NCBI RefSeq assembly: GCF_000422785.1
Contig: NZ_AUGS01000002.1
Location: 186,001-250,000 of the forward strand
DNA length: 64,000 nt
Direction: 5' to 3'
From: Pseudovibrio exalbescens DSM 16456
Lineage (GTDB): Bacteria; Pseudomonadota; Alphaproteobacteria; Rhizobiales; Stappiaceae
The position numbers and the translations under genes are program-made. Below, in pieces: positions 54,601 through 64,000 of this stretch (the first letter of the stretch is position 1; each line of letters starts with the position of its first letter). The notes under the pieces are model-generated. The model did not search any database, was not told the DNA's origin, and saw nothing but the letters and a program-made list of their open reading frames with translations.

Positions 54601-54660
54601 AGAGTGGGCCCGGACGGACCCGCTCTTTTTTATTACCTGAGCCGGTCAGAAGGCTCAGGT
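54601..54660 (+). terminator. Leader terminator/attenuator and second hairpin upstream of rimP
   Basis: AGAGTGGG (54601-54608) pairs with CCCGCTCT (54619-54626) with one wobble, followed by a T-run: a complete intrinsic terminator between the promoter and rimP. A second perfect 9-bp stem, ACCTGAGCC (54635-54643) with 54652-54660, follows immediately. Since the operon encodes NusA, which acts at pauses and terminators, this could be feedback attenuation. Confidence 0.7.
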
Positions 54661-54710
54661 TGATACTCAGGGGGCGTCAAGGCCACGGCCCAAAAGCAAA
54701 AAGGTGAGAA

Positions 54711-55298
54711 GTGGAAGATCACGATCCGAGAATTGTAAAGGAACAGGGGCTTGAAGCCCGTGTTGCCGCAATTGTTGAGCCCGTCATTGTGGATCTCGGC
54801 TATCGGCTCGTGCGTATCCGGGTGAACGGGAATAACGGATGCACGCTGCAAATCATGGCGGAGCGTTCCGACGGCACCATGAATGTGGATGGGTGCGAAG
54901 AAATCAGCAAAGCTGTGTCCCCGGCACTGGATGTGGATGACCCTATCAGCGGGGCTTATCATCTTGAGGTTTCCTCACCTGGCATTGATCGGCCGCTTGT
55001 GCGCGCCGGTGACTTCGAACGTTGGTCGGGGCATCTTGCGAAAATCGAAATGGCGGTTCCGCAAAAGGGGCGCAAGCGGTATCGCGGGGTCCTTGCCGGC
55101 GTTGAAGATGGCTGCGCATTGGTCAATTTGCCGGATGCGCCGGACACGGAAGAAAACCCGGCCCGGTTGCCTCTCGACGAGATTGGTGAAGCGCGTCTGG
55201 TTCTGACTGACGAACTGATCGAAGCGGCCCTGAGTGCCGACAAGGCGGCGAAAGCTGCGCGTGGTGAAGACGTCGACGACGACAGCTATTACCACTGA
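54711..55298 (+). CDS. rimP: Ribosome maturation factor RimP
   Basis: A 195-residue factor for 30S assembly. It has [17 protein letters not shown] near the start, [18 protein letters not shown] in the middle and [21 protein letters not shown], the family signature, near 85-105. It starts at GTG 54711 with AAGGTGA upstream. The C-terminal tail is acidic. It heads the rimP-nusA-ylxR-infB-rbfA-truB block. Confidence 0.95.
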   Translation: MEDHDPRIVKEQGLEARVAAIVEPVIVDLGYRLVRIRVNGNNGCTLQIMAERSDGTMNVDGCEEISKAVSPALDVDDPISGAYHLEVSSPGIDRPLVRAGDFERWSGHLAKIEMAVPQKGRKRYRGVLAGVEDGCALVNLPDAPDTEENPARLPLDEIGEARLVLTDELIEAALSADKAAKAARGEDVDDDSYYH

Positions 55299-55388
55299 GG
55301 TGAACCGCCCTTAACGGGCAGGCTCAGTGAGCCGGAAGATTATGGACGAAGGCCTGCGGCACGCAGGCGTGGAAGGAGTTGATGAGAC

Positions 55389-57080
55389 ATGGCCATCAGC
55401 GCAAACCGACTGGAGCTGCTGCAGATTGCAGATGCGGTTGCCCGTGAAAAGTCGATTGACCGCACGATTGTGATCGATGCTCTGGAAGATGCCATCCAGA
55501 AAGCTGCGCGGTCTCGCTACGGTACCGAAACGGAGATCCGGGCCGAGATCAATCCGAAGACCGGTGAGATCCGTCTCCAGCGTTTGCTTCTGGTCGTGGA
55601 GCACGTTGAAAATGTCTCAACGGAGATCGCTCTGGAAGATGCCAAGGCGCGCAATCCGGAAATCGGGGTTGGCGACTACATCGCCGAGCCGCTTCCGCCG
55701 CTGGACTTTGGCCGCATCGCTGCTCAATCCGCCAAGCAGGTCATCGTGCAAAAGGTGCGCGAAGCCGAGCGGGATCGTCAGTACGAAGAGTTCAAGGACC
55801 GCGTTGGTGAGATCATCAACGGCGTAGTCAAGCGCGTCGAATACGGCAACGTTATCGTAGACATGGGTAAGGGCGAAGCGATCGTCCGTCGTGATGAGTT
55901 GATCCCGCGCGAGATCTTCCGCAATGGCGACCGCATCCGCGCCTATGTTCACGACGTTCGCCGCGAGCAACGTGGCCCGCAGATTTTCCTGTCCCGCACG
56001 CATCCGCAGTTCATGGCCAAGTTGTTCATGCAGGAAGTGCCGGAAATTTATGATGGTGTCATCACCATCAAGGCGGTTGCCCGTGATCCGGGATCTCGCG
56101 CCAAGATCGCGGTCCTGTCCAATGACAGTTCCATCGATCCGGTCGGCGCCTGTGTGGGTATGCGCGGTTCTCGCGTTCAGGCTGTCGTGGGCGAGCTGCA
56201 GGGTGAGAAGATCGACATCATCCCGTGGAATGAAGATGCGGCAACGTTTATCGTGAATGCGCTGCAACCGGCTGAAGTGTCGAAAGTGGTTCTGGATGAC
56301 GAATCCGAACGGATCGAAGTTGTCGTGCCTAACGATCAGCTGTCTTTGGCGATTGGTCGTCGCGGTCAAAACGTGCGTCTTGCCTCTCAGCTGACAGGCT
56401 GGGGCATTGACATTATGACCGAGACGGAGGAGTCTGAGCGCCGTCAGAAAGAATTCCAGGTTCGTTCTGATCTGTTCCAGGCAAGCCTTAACGTTGACGA
56501 GATGGTCAGTCAGTTGCTGGCATCTGAAGGCTTCACCTCCATTGAGGAGGTGGCTTACGTCGACAGCGACGAAATTTCTTCCATTGAAGGGTTTGATGAA
56601 GAAACCGCGGAAGAAATTCAGGAACGCGCACGCGAGTTCTTGGAAGAGCAGGAAGCCGAGCTGCGCAAGCAGCGCGAAGAGCTGGGCGTCTCCGAGGTTC
56701 TGACCAATGTGCCGGGCCTGACGTCTGCCATGCTTGTTGCGCTTGGCAAGGACGACATCAAGACAATCGACGATCTGGCTGGATGCGCTGCGGATGACCT
56801 GATTGGCTGGACCGAGAAGCGTGATGGCGAAACGGTTCGTGTCGACGGCACCCTCTCAGGCTTCGAGCTCTCGCGGGCCGACGCTGAGTCGATTGTGATG
56901 GCAGCGCGTGTTGCAGCCGGCTGGATCGAACCGGAAGAACTCATCGAAATGAACGCGGAAGAGGACTATGACGGGTCTGACGACGCTGCGGCTGATGAGG
57001 TCGAAAGTGACGTGGGTGTTGACGCGGGCGATGTTTTCGAGCAAGAGAGCGTTGCAGAACAGGACAACACGGATAAATAA
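55389..57080 (+). CDS. nusA: Transcription elongation/termination factor NusA
   Basis: A 563-residue RNA polymerase-associated protein. The N-terminal RNAP-binding domain (1-125) is followed by S1 (near 130-200, NGVVKRVEYGNVIVDMGKGEA) and two KH domains including IAVLSNDSSIDPVGACVGMRGSR and LSLAIGRRGQNVRLAS. C-terminal helix-hairpin-helix repeats (about 370-510) and a strongly acidic tail complete it. It modulates pausing, termination and antitermination, possibly at its own leader. AGGAG precedes the ATG. Confidence 0.97.
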   Translation: MAISANRLELLQIADAVAREKSIDRTIVIDALEDAIQKAARSRYGTETEIRAEINPKTGEIRLQRLLLVVEHVENVSTEIALEDAKARNPEIGVGDYIAEPLPPLDFGRIAAQSAKQVIVQKVREAERDRQYEEFKDRVGEIINGVVKRVEYGNVIVDMGKGEAIVRRDELIPREIFRNGDRIRAYVHDVRREQRGPQIFLSRTHPQFMAKLFMQEVPEIYDGVITIKAVARDPGSRAKIAVLSNDSSIDPVGACVGMRGSRVQAVVGELQGEKIDIIPWNEDAATFIVNALQPAEVSKVVLDDESERIEVVVPNDQLSLAIGRRGQNVRLASQLTGWGIDIMTETEESERRQKEFQVRSDLFQASLNVDEMVSQLLASEGFTSIEEVAYVDSDEISSIEGFDEETAEEIQERAREFLEEQEAELRKQREELGVSEVLTNVPGLTSAMLVALGKDDIKTIDDLAGCAADDLIGWTEKRDGETVRVDGTLSGFELSRADAESIVMAARVAAGWIEPEELIEMNAEEDYDGSDDAAADEVESDVGVDAGDVFEQESVAEQDNTDK

Positions 57081-57202
57081 ACGAGCTGATTGTGCGCGGC
57101 GGGATGGAAATCCGCGCTGCGCACCGGCACAGGAAGGCCACTCCAGCCCGCAAGGCACGGCGTTGCTGGGCAGGCACACAAACGGAATTGGGTAAGGCGT
57201 AC

Positions 57203-57850
57203 GTGGCGAAGAAAAATGAACCGACCGAACGGAGCTGTGCGGTCACCCGCGAGGTGCTCCCGGTAACTGATCTTCTTCGGTTCGTACTGGCGCCCGATAA
57301 TACCGTGGTTGTTGACGTTAAAGGCACACTTCCCGGAAGAGGTGTGTGGGTTACGGCGACGCGGCAGATGGTGGAAGAAGCGATCAAGAAACGCGTCTTC
57401 GCCCGTGGCTTTAAGGAGCAGGTAAAAGCCGAAGAAGGTTTGGCCGACCAAGTCGAGAAGGTACTGGAACAGAAGGCGTTGAGCGCGCTGTCGATCAGTC
57501 GTAAGGCCGGTGAGTTGATCACGGGCTTTTCAAAGACTGAAGGGGCTTTGAGAACCGGACGGGTGCTTGCTCTGCTCCATGCCACGGATGCTTCGGAGGA
57601 TGGCATTAAGAAACTGGCGGCCATCGCCGCTTCGATGAATAGCAACGGCGGAACACATGCGGTGCTCCGTCTGTTTACCTCGGCGCAAATGGATTTGGCA
57701 TTGGGCCGGGACAACGTGATACATGCTGCATTGCTGGCCGGTCAGGCTGGTCGGAATTGCCTAAACCAGGCGCAGAAGCTTGCGCGGTATAGAGGGCCTT
57801 CCGATCACTCCGGGTTAGCCGGTACAAAGGGTGCAGTAGCGCAGGACTGA
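57203..57850 (+). CDS. ylxR: YlxR-family RNA-binding protein with L7Ae-like domain
   Basis: A 215-residue protein between nusA and infB. The YlxR (DUF448) domain has [19 protein letters not shown] and [11 protein letters not shown], and the C-terminal half (about 95-180) resembles the L7Ae/YlxQ RNA-binding fold with [14 protein letters not shown]. This fused arrangement is usual in alphaproteobacteria. I chose GTG at 57203 (AAGG upstream); an in-frame GTG at 57092 would add 37 arginine-rich, non-family residues. infB starts 7 bases after it. Confidence 0.85.
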   Translation: MAKKNEPTERSCAVTREVLPVTDLLRFVLAPDNTVVVDVKGTLPGRGVWVTATRQMVEEAIKKRVFARGFKEQVKAEEGLADQVEKVLEQKALSALSISRKAGELITGFSKTEGALRTGRVLALLHATDASEDGIKKLAAIAASMNSNGGTHAVLRLFTSAQMDLALGRDNVIHAALLAGQAGRNCLNQAQKLARYRGPSDHSGLAGTKGAVAQD

Positions 57851-57857
57851 AGGCAAT

Positions 57858-60677
57858 ATGAGCGATACCAAAAACACTGACGACAAACAGGGCACCGGCG
57901 AGCGCAAGACGCTTGGCCTCAAGCGAGGCGGCGTTGAGAAAGGCACTGTAAAGCAGAGCTTTTCACATGGCCGCTCGAAAGCCGTCGTCGTGGAAAAGAA
58001 GAAGCGCCGAGTCGTCGTGCCGGGCAGCGAAGGCTCAGCAGCATCTGGCGCCGCTTCAACCTCCGCGCCGTCTGCCCCGAAGCAGCAGGAAAGCCGGTCT
58101 CAGGACCAGCGCCGGGGTGGCGAGGGCCAGAAACGCGGCGAAGGCCGTGTCGGTAACCGAAATAATAACCAACGTGGCGGGCAACGCCGCGGCAATGGCG
58201 GTGGAGCCGCGCCAGGCGGTCAGCGCACGTTGACCAAAGGCGAAGCTGATGCACGTCTTGCCGCGCTGCGCGAAGCTCAGCAGCGTGAGGTGGAAGACAA
58301 GAAGCGCCGCGCTGAAGAAGAACGCCAGCGTGTAATCGCGGCTGAAAAGGCTCGCCAGGAAGCTGAAGAGAAGGCCAAGCGCGACGCTGAAGAAGCGGCT
58401 GCAAAGGCAAAGGCGGAAGCTGAGGCCAAGGCCGCTGCTGCCGCGCGCGGCGAAGAGGAAGCCGCTGCGCCGAAGGCGGAGGCCGCGCCGAAATCTGCCA
58501 AGGCGGAAGCTGGAACACCAGCCGCACCAAAGCCTTCACGTCCCATCAGGGATGGTAAGCCGCCGCGTCTGGACGGACCTCGGGGTGGTGCGCGCAAGAG
58601 TGATGCTTCCAAGCCAAGTGGTGACAACAAGCGCCAAGGACCGCGTCCTGCAGCAGCTGCTGTCGCGTCTCCGGCGGATCTTGAAAGCGCCAAGGAAAAC
58701 ACGGCTAAGAAGACACTCAAGCCGGTCAAGAGCCCGAAAAAGCCGCAGCCAGCTGCCAAGCCTAACCGTGGCGGGGATGATCGCCGGCGCTCCAAGCTGA
58801 CAATTACAAGTGCGACGGGAGATGATGAGGGTCGGAGCCGTTCATTGGCCTCCATGCGTCGCCGCCGTGAAAAGGAAAAGCGTCAGGGGGCTCAGCAACA
58901 GGTTGTTCGCGAGAAGGTGAGCCGCGAGGTAATCCTGCCCGAAGCAATTACCATTCAGGAACTGGCGAACCGTATGTCGGAGCGCGCCGTTGACGTCATC
59001 AAGATGCTCATGAAGCAGGGCCAGATGATGAAGATCAACGATGTGATCGATGCAGATACGGCTGAGCTGATTGCTGAAGAACTCGGGCACACCGTAAAGC
59101 GGGTCTCTGAAGCAGACGTTGAAGAAGGCTTGTTCACCTCGGATGACAAGCCGGAAGACATGAAGCCGCGTCCACCGGTAGTGACCATCATGGGTCACGT
59201 CGATCACGGTAAGACCTCGTTGCTTGATGCGTTGCGAAAGACCAATGTGGTCTCGGGTGAAGCGGGTGGTATTACCCAGCATATCGGTGCCTATCAGGTT
59301 GAGCAAAACGGCCAGAAAGTGACGTTCATCGATACTCCGGGGCACGCCGCGTTTACGGCGATGCGTGCCCGCGGTGCAAAGTCGACCGACGTCGTTATCC
59401 TGGTCGTGGCCGCGGATGACGGTGTGATGCCTCAGACGAAGGAAGCGATCCAGCACGCGAAGGCGGCGGAAGTGCCGATTATCGTGGCGATCAACAAGAT
59501 CGACAAGCCGGATGCAGATCCAAGCCGGGTACGTAACGACCTTCTGCGCGAAGACATTGTCGTCGAATCCATGGGCGGTGACGTGATCGATGTTGAAGTT
59601 TCTGCCAAGCAGGGCTTGAACCTCGAGAGACTGATCGAGATGATCCTGTTGCAGTCGGAAGTGCTTGAACTCAAGGCCAACCCGGATCGCTCTGCGGAAG
59701 GTACCGTGATTGAAGCCAAGCTCGACAAGGGGCGGGGTCCGGTTGCTACCGTACTGGTACAGAAGGGTACCCTGCGCGTTGGCGATATCCTGATTGCCGG
59801 CACCGAATGGGGCCGCGTCCGCGCAATGCTCGATGAAAACGGCAAGCAGGTCGAAATCGCAGGTCCATCCAAGCCGGTCGAGATCCTTGGCTTCCAGGCA
59901 ACGCCCGCAGCTGGTGATATGGTGGCCGTGGTCGAGAACGAAGCCCGAGCTCGCGAAATCTCTGATTATCGCCAGCGTCAGAAGCGCGAAAAGCAAGCTG
60001 CACGCATTGCTGGTTCTCGCGGTTCTCTGGAAGCCATGATGAAGGGCCTTCAGGAAGACGGGAAGAAAGAATTCGCGATCGTGGTCAAGGCCGACGTTCA
60101 GGGGTCTGCGGAAGCAATCCAAGCCTCACTTGAAGAGTTGGGCAACGACGAAGTTGGCTGCCGCGTGATTGCGGCAGGTGTCGGTGGGATCACCGAGAGC
60201 GACATCACGCTGGCGATGGCTTCCAAGGCGCCTATCATGGCCTTTAACGTACGTGCCAACAAACAGGCTCAGGAAGCTGCCCGTCGTGAGGGTATCGAAA
60301 TCCGCTATTACAGCGTGATTTACGACCTGATTGACGATGTGAAGGCCACCATGTCCGGCATGTTGGCGCCAGAGCGTCGGGAGACCTTCCTCGGGTATGC
60401 GGAGATCAGAGAGATCTTCAACATTACCAAGGTTGGTCGTGTTGCTGGCTGTTTGGTTACGGAAGGTGTGGTTCAGCGTGGGGCACAGGTTCGTTTGCTG
60501 CGTGACAACGTCGTGGTGCACGAAGGCGAATTGGGTACGCTGAAACGCTTCAAGGACGAAGTGAAAGAAGTGGAATCCGGCGTCGAGTGCGGCATGAACT
60601 TCACCAACTACAAGGATATGCGTGTTGGCGATGTGATCGAGTGCTTCCAGGTGGAAGAAGTCGCCCGCTCTCTGTAA
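57858..60677 (+). CDS. infB: Translation initiation factor IF-2
   Basis: A 939-residue GTPase that brings initiator tRNA to the 30S subunit. The first ~350 residues are low-complexity, rich in Ala, Lys, Glu and Arg, with a long charged helix (about 130-210). IF2 N-domain near 360-420 precedes the G domain: G1 [10 protein letters not shown]3 DTPGHAAF, G4 NKIDKPD, G5 SAK. Domains II, III and IV follow with [13 protein letters not shown] and [16 protein letters not shown]-like weak ribosome site; translation is probably coupled to ylxR, 7 bases upstream. Confidence 0.98.
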   Translation: MSDTKNTDDKQGTGERKTLGLKRGGVEKGTVKQSFSHGRSKAVVVEKKKRRVVVPGSEGSAASGAASTSAPSAPKQQESRSQDQRRGGEGQKRGEGRVGNRNNNQRGGQRRGNGGGAAPGGQRTLTKGEADARLAALREAQQREVEDKKRRAEEERQRVIAAEKARQEAEEKAKRDAEEAAAKAKAEAEAKAAAAARGEEEAAAPKAEAAPKSAKAEAGTPAAPKPSRPIRDGKPPRLDGPRGGARKSDASKPSGDNKRQGPRPAAAAVASPADLESAKENTAKKTLKPVKSPKKPQPAAKPNRGGDDRRRSKLTITSATGDDEGRSRSLASMRRRREKEKRQGAQQQVVREKVSREVILPEAITIQELANRMSERAVDVIKMLMKQGQMMKINDVIDADTAELIAEELGHTVKRVSEADVEEGLFTSDDKPEDMKPRPPVVTIMGHVDHGKTSLLDALRKTNVVSGEAGGITQHIGAYQVEQNGQKVTFIDTPGHAAFTAMRARGAKSTDVVILVVAADDGVMPQTKEAIQHAKAAEVPIIVAINKIDKPDADPSRVRNDLLREDIVVESMGGDVIDVEVSAKQGLNLERLIEMILLQSEVLELKANPDRSAEGTVIEAKLDKGRGPVATVLVQKGTLRVGDILIAGTEWGRVRAMLDENGKQVEIAGPSKPVEILGFQATPAAGDMVAVVENEARAREISDYRQRQKREKQAARIAGSRGSLEAMMKGLQEDGKKEFAIVVKADVQGSAEAIQASLEELGNDEVGCRVIAAGVGGITESDITLAMASKAPIMAFNVRANKQAQEAARREGIEIRYYSVIYDLIDDVKATMSGMLAPERRETFLGYAEIREIFNITKVGRVAGCLVTEGVVQRGAQVRLLRDNVVVHEGELGTLKRFKDEVKEVESGVECGMNFTNYKDMRVGDVIECFQVEEVARSL

Positions 60678-60704
60678 TCCGGAGCCTTGTCAACTGACAC
60701 TATA

Positions 60705-60733
60705 CGCCGGCGGGACGCCTGTCCCTGCCGGCG
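60705..60733 (+). repeat. Strong hairpin between infB and rbfA
   Basis: CGCCGGC-GGGAC (60705-60716) pairs with GTCCC-T-GCCGGCG (60721-60733): 12 pairs with one bulged T and a GCCT loop. No T-run follows. It may be an mRNA processing or stability element within the operon. Confidence 0.6.
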
Positions 60734-60756
60734 CATTACACTGAGAAGTAATAAGA

Positions 60757-61176
60757 ATGGCAAAAGCACGCGATGAGTTTGCAGGTCAGCCTTCACAGCG
60801 CCAGCTGCGTGTCGGCGAGCTTGTTCGCAAGGAACTCAGTGACATTTTTTCCCGTGGGCAACTAAGTGATCCGGATCTTGATGGGGTCATTCTGACCGTG
60901 CCTGAAGTTCGCATGACGCCAGACCTGCGTTGGGCAACGGCACTTGTCATGCCGCTTGGCGGGGCAAATACCGACAACGTGGTCAAGGCCCTCAATCGCA
61001 GCGCGAAATATTTTCGGGGTCAGATTTCCCGTCGCTTGACGTTGAAATACATGCCGGATCTGCGTTTTGTTGCCGATACGCGGTTTGATGACGACGACCG
61101 CATCTCCCGTCTGCTACAGGATCCGCTGGTCAAGCGCGATCTGGACAACGAAGACGGCTCCGACACCGACGACTGA
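60757..61176 (+). CDS. rbfA: Ribosome-binding factor A
   Basis: A 139-residue KH-like factor that binds the 30S subunit near helix 1 of 16S rRNA during late assembly and cold adaptation. RQLRVGELVRKELSDIF at the N-terminus and LRWATALVMPLG and LTLKYMPDLRFVAD in the core are family hallmarks. The C-terminal tail is acidic. It is followed by truB after 27 bases. Confidence 0.96.
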   Translation: MAKARDEFAGQPSQRQLRVGELVRKELSDIFSRGQLSDPDLDGVILTVPEVRMTPDLRWATALVMPLGGANTDNVVKALNRSAKYFRGQISRRLTLKYMPDLRFVADTRFDDDDRISRLLQDPLVKRDLDNEDGSDTDD

Positions 61177-61203
61177 TACAACAAACAACAGAGCACCCGA
61201 AGT

Positions 61204-62148
61204 ATGGCGCGGCAGCAGCGACGTAAACAACGCTATCCGGTGAATGGGTGGCTTGTGCTTGATAAGCCCCTTAATCTCACGAGTAACGAAGCACTTGGAA
61301 AGCTCAAGCGCATCTTTCATCCCGAAAAAGTCGGCCATGCCGGTACGTTGGATCCTCTGGCCTCCGGCTGTTTGCCCATCGCCTTTGGTGAGGCGACCAA
61401 GACCGTTCCGTATGTCATGGAGGGACGCAAGGTTTATCGGTTCGAAGTGACCTGGGGCACCCAAACGACCACCGACGATTCGGAGGGAGAGGTTATGGCA
61501 ACGTCGGATGTGCGCCCGGATCCGTCGGCTATTGGTGCCATTCTGCCTGACTTTACCGGCACAATCCAACAGGTCCCCCCCAAGTTCTCCGCGATCAAAG
61601 TGAATGGGAACCGGGCGTATGATTTGGCCCGCGATGGCGAAGAGGTGGAGCTTCAGGCTCGTCCCATCGAAGTGCATCGTCTGGATTTGATCGAGTGCAA
61701 GGACGAAAACCGGGCTGTGTTCGAAGCCGAGTGTGGCAAGGGCACATACGTGCGCGCGCTGGCACGCGACATGGGCGAGCGTCTCGGTACTTGCGGGCAT
61801 GTCACTGACCTGCGTCGCCTTTTGGTTGGACCGTTCGGTGAACAGGAGATGGTGGACTTTGACGAGCTGACAGCAATTGCGGCTGATGGTACCTCGGAGA
61901 ACCCTCTTGAAAACCCGGAGCTGATGGACTGCTTGTTGCCTGTCGAGGCCGGACTTTCCCAATTGACCAACGTGGTTGTGAGTTCTGACGCAGCGGCTCG
62001 TTTGAAGCGCGGTATGTCTATCATCCTGCGCGGTGCCAATGCGCCCCTTGGACCCGAAGAGATCTACGTGACCTCTGGTGGTACCCTGATCGCTTTCGGA
62101 GAAGTGGCACGAGGCGAGTTCAAGCCAAAACGGGTGTTTAATCTCTAG
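61204..62148 (+). CDS. truB: tRNA pseudouridine-55 synthase TruB
   Basis: A 314-residue enzyme modifying U55 of tRNA. NGWLVLDKPLNLTSNEAL opens the catalytic domain, and VGHAGTLDPLASGCLPIAFGEATK splits around the catalytic Asp in GTLDPLA (near 48). GTYVRALARDMGERLG is the second conserved block. The C-terminal PUA-like part spans about 250-314. GAAGT lies upstream of the ATG at 61204; the MARQQRRK start is typical of alphaproteobacteria. Confidence 0.97.
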   Translation: MARQQRRKQRYPVNGWLVLDKPLNLTSNEALGKLKRIFHPEKVGHAGTLDPLASGCLPIAFGEATKTVPYVMEGRKVYRFEVTWGTQTTTDDSEGEVMATSDVRPDPSAIGAILPDFTGTIQQVPPKFSAIKVNGNRAYDLARDGEEVELQARPIEVHRLDLIECKDENRAVFEAECGKGTYVRALARDMGERLGTCGHVTDLRRLLVGPFGEQEMVDFDELTAIAADGTSENPLENPELMDCLLPVEAGLSQLTNVVVSSDAAARLKRGMSIILRGANAPLGPEEIYVTSGGTLIAFGEVARGEFKPKRVFNL

Positions 62149-62307
62149 AGGGATCCAAAACAGAATTCGCTGGCAATTCGACGTGTTTTCCTCCATAGTC
62201 CCGCCGCTGGGTGAGGAGCACTTGCCCGGGCGATTTGTGCCAACCTGACCATGCTGGACGACATCTCGGCATGGCCAATGGCAGCACAAGGCTTCGATAG
62301 GAAGCAG

Positions 62308-62350
62308 GCCACTCCGGTGGCAAACAAGACCAAAGTCTGCTTGGCAGACT
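62308..62350 (+). promoter_or_regulatory. Paired hairpins in the rpsO leader
   Basis: GCCAC-TCCG-GTGGC (62308-62321) and AGTCTGC-TTG-GCAGACT (62334-62350) lie just upstream of the rpsO start at 62373. The second is a perfect 7-bp stem about 22 bases before the ATG. S15 binds structured leaders of its own mRNA in several bacteria, so these are candidates for feedback control. The rest of the 224-base truB-rpsO gap shows no gene. Confidence 0.5.
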
Positions 62351-62372
62351 GATAACGAAAAAGGACAAAGCG

Positions 62373-62642
62373 ATGTCGATTACTCCTGAACTCAAGGCTG
62401 AGTTGATCAAGGAATACGCCACTAAAGAAGGCGACACCGGTTCTCCAGAAGTACAGGTAGCGATCCTGACGCACCGCATCACGGCGCTGACCGAGCACTT
62501 CAAGGACCACAAGAAGGATAACCACTCCCGTCGTGGTCTGCTCAAGATGGTAAGCCAGCGCCGCAAGCTGCTGGACTACGTCAAGGGCAAGGACGTAGAG
62601 CGCTACCGCTCTTTGATCCAGCGTCTGGGTATCCGCCGCTAA
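62373..62642 (+). CDS. rpsO: 30S ribosomal protein S15
   Basis: An 89-residue primary 16S rRNA-binding protein. The expected motifs are present in order: [15 protein letters not shown] near 23-37, [16 protein letters not shown] near 46-61, and [15 protein letters not shown]. It is full length. AAAGGAC precedes the ATG. A GC-rich terminator at 62658-62681 follows, as expected for the partial separation of rpsO from pnp. Confidence 0.98.
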   Translation: MSITPELKAELIKEYATKEGDTGSPEVQVAILTHRITALTEHFKDHKKDNHSRRGLLKMVSQRRKLLDYVKGKDVERYRSLIQRLGIRR

Positions 62643-62657
62643 GGTGGCAAAGGAAAG

Positions 62658-62691
62658 CGCGGCGGCTGCAAGCCCGCCGCGTTTTCGTTTC
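62658..62691 (+). terminator. Terminator after rpsO
   Basis: A perfect 8-bp stem CGCGGCGG (62658-62665) with 62674-62681, an 8-base loop, then TTTTCGTTT. Confidence 0.87.
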
Positions 62692-62849
62692 ATGGGGTTG
62701 GTGGCACAGGGCAGGATTGCCAGTTCCTTCGCATCGTCGAAGAAACTCGTCGTCTTGCCTGAGAATGACCGCCCTCTCCCGACGAGAACGGCGTATGCGG
62801 GGTGTCATCATTGAGGAGCACACTGCGCACGTCAGGCAATAATATGACG

Positions 62850-62890
62850 GTTCCGCATCAAGGGCCCCGAGGGGGCTGGCCGCGCGGAAC
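62850..62890 (+). promoter_or_regulatory. Nested hairpin in the pnp leader
   Basis: GTTCCGC (62850-62856) pairs perfectly with 62884-62890, enclosing an inner stem GCCCC-GAG-GGGGC (62864-62876). It ends 8 bases before the ribosome site AGGAA (62898-62902). In other bacteria a leader stem before pnp is cleaved by RNase III and lets PNPase repress its own translation; the same is suspected here. Confidence 0.55.
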
Positions 62891-62908
62891 GAATGTTAGG
62901 AAATGAAT

Positions 62909-64000
62909 ATGTTTGATATACATCGCGTGGAAGTAGATTGGGGCGGACGGCCCCTCGTTCTGGAAACAGGTAAGGTTGCCCGTCAGGCCGATGGCGCTGT
63001 CATGGCCTCTTATGGTGAAACCAAGGTGCTCGCGACTGTTGTCGCCGCCAAGGAACCAAAGCCTGGTCAGGATTTCTTCCCGCTGACCGTGAATTATCAG
63101 GAAAAGGCCTATGCAGCTGGCCGCATTCCAGGTGGCTACTTCAAGCGTGAAGGCCGTCCGTCAGAGCACGAAACCCTGACGTCCCGTTTGATCGACCGCC
63201 CGATCCGTCCGCTGTTCGCCGATGGTTTCAAATGCGATACGCAGGTTATCATCACCGTTCTCAGCCACGATCTGGAAAACCAGCCGGACATTCTGGCGAT
63301 GGTGGCCGCATCTGCAGCCCTCACCATTTCGGGTGTGCCGTTCATGGGCCCGATTGGCGGCGCGCGCGTTGGCTACATTGACGGTGAGTATGTCTTGAAC
63401 CCAACCGTTGATCAGATGGAAGAAACGGAACTTGATCTGATCGTTGCGGGTACGGGCGATGCGGTTCTGATGGTTGAATCGGAAGCTCAGGAACTGTCTG
63501 AAGACATCATGCTTGGCGCAGTCATGTACGGCCATCGTGAGTTCCAGCCGGTAATTGATGCGGTCATCAAGCTGGCCGAGCAAGCTGCAAAAGAACCCCG
63601 TGAACTGAACCTGCCGGATCATTCCGAGCTCTTCGCAAAGATCAAGGAAATGGCAGGGGAAGAGCTGGGCGCAGCTTATTCCATTACCCAGAAGACCGAG
63701 CGCAAGAACGCCGTGGATGCCGTGAAGGCGAAGGTCGTTGAAGCTCTGGTTACCGACGAAGAAGGTGCACCGGAAGGCACCGTCGTGTCTGACCTGTTCA
63801 AGAAGCTGGAAGCGGAAATCGTCCGTGGCCGCATTCTGGATACGGGTAGCCGGATTGATGGTCGTGATCTGTCGACCGTCCGCCCGATCATGTCGGAAGT
63901 TGGTATCCTGCCACGCGCCCACGGTTCTGCCCTGTTCACCCGTGGTGAAACGCAGGGTCTGGTCGTTGCGACCTTGGGTACCGGTGAAGACGAACAGTAT
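62909..64000 (+). CDS. pnp: Polyribonucleotide nucleotidyltransferase (PNPase), N-terminal part
   Basis: The first ~364 codons of a protein normally about 700 residues; the 3' end is beyond the window. It opens [16 protein letters not shown] and has the first RNase PH domain ([47 protein letters not shown] split over two stretches near 75-105), the helical linker (about 215-310), and the start of the second PH domain with [21 protein letters not shown] 62909 is preferred to 62903 because AGGAA is then spaced by 6-7 bases. PNPase degrades RNA phosphorolytically and forms the degradosome. Confidence 0.97.
   Translation, partial: MFDIHRVEVDWGGRPLVLETGKVARQADGAVMASYGETKVLATVVAAKEPKPGQDFFPLTVNYQEKAYAAGRIPGGYFKREGRPSEHETLTSRLIDRPIRPLFADGFKCDTQVIITVLSHDLENQPDILAMVAASAALTISGVPFMGPIGGARVGYIDGEYVLNPTVDQMEETELDLIVAGTGDAVLMVESEAQELSEDIMLGAVMYGHREFQPVIDAVIKLAEQAAKEPRELNLPDHSELFAKIKEMAGEELGAAYSITQKTERKNAVDAVKAKVVEALVTDEEGAPEGTVVSDLFKKLEAEIVRGRILDTGSRIDGRDLSTVRPIMSEVGILPRAHGSALFTRGETQGLVVATLGTGEDEQY

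Noticed and set aside
58200-58560. Repetitive charged segment in infB as a possible inserted repeat
   Set aside because: Ala/Lys/Glu-rich low complexity is normal for the IF-2 N-terminal region in this group.
58842-60122. 426-codon open frame antisense to infB
   Set aside because: Opposite the conserved GTPase domain of IF-2; composition is that of a reverse-strand shadow.

Overview
The window is chromosomal DNA from an alphaproteobacterium, most likely a member of the Rhizobiales/Hyphomicrobiales. The evidence is gene order and family content. Conserved blocks include mutM divergent from ubiE-ubiB, dnaK-dnaJ-pmtA, hslV-hslU, tsaB-rimI-fur/mur-plsC-miaB-phoH-ybeY-corC-lnt-xre-metK-trmB, and rimP-nusA-ylxR-infB-rbfA-truB-rpsO-pnp. 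A PmtA-type phospholipid methyltransferase, a Mur-like Fur protein and an RpoH-like dnaK promoter fit the same group. Genus cannot be fixed from this sequence. I see no insertion sequence, prophage, CRISPR array or integrase.

Bases 1-34800 are accessory or metabolic. (a) 1-6867: a pentulose-type sugar locus on the minus strand (binding protein, RbsA-like ATPase, two RbsC-like permeases, and an FGGY kinase cut by the window edge). It is driven from a near-consensus promoter with a LacI operator at its start point, and a divergent LacI-family repressor lies alongside. (b) 6971-15945: the most unusual region. A LysR-type regulator sits between a thiolase/3-ketoacyl-CoA reductase pair and an opposite run of CoA-transferase, MaoC-type enoyl-CoA hydratase, FabV/Ter-type enoyl reductase, MFS transporter and esterase. 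Together these encode each step from acetyl-CoA to butyryl-CoA and free acid by the R-3-hydroxyacyl route. (c) 16205-19372: tRNA-Arg(CCG), a Tat-exported 5'-nucleotidase and a small exported protein of unknown function. (d) 19398-24507: a DeoR-led ugp-like ABC importer operon with a striking double-palindrome operator. (e) 24566-28884: GntR regulator, 6-phosphogluconate dehydrogenase, L-lactate dehydrogenase and MutM. (f) 29000-34763: UbiE, UbiB, a TetR regulator, AlkB and a membrane-anchored glutamate-synthase-like flavoprotein.

Bases 34800-64000 are housekeeping: chaperones and protease (dnaK, dnaJ, hslVU), membrane lipids (pmtA, plsC, lnt), Fe-S and tRNA modification (nfuA, tsaB, miaB, trmB), rRNA maturation (phoH, ybeY, rbfA), SAM synthesis (metK), then the transcription/translation operon ending in a truncated pnp. 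Most genes point right. Many junctions carry perfect hairpins, and several lie in leaders (dnaK, metK, rimP, rpsO, pnp) where they could regulate.

The ldh gene and the butyryl-CoA cluster suggest an organism able to dispose of reducing power by fermentation. That is inference from gene content only.
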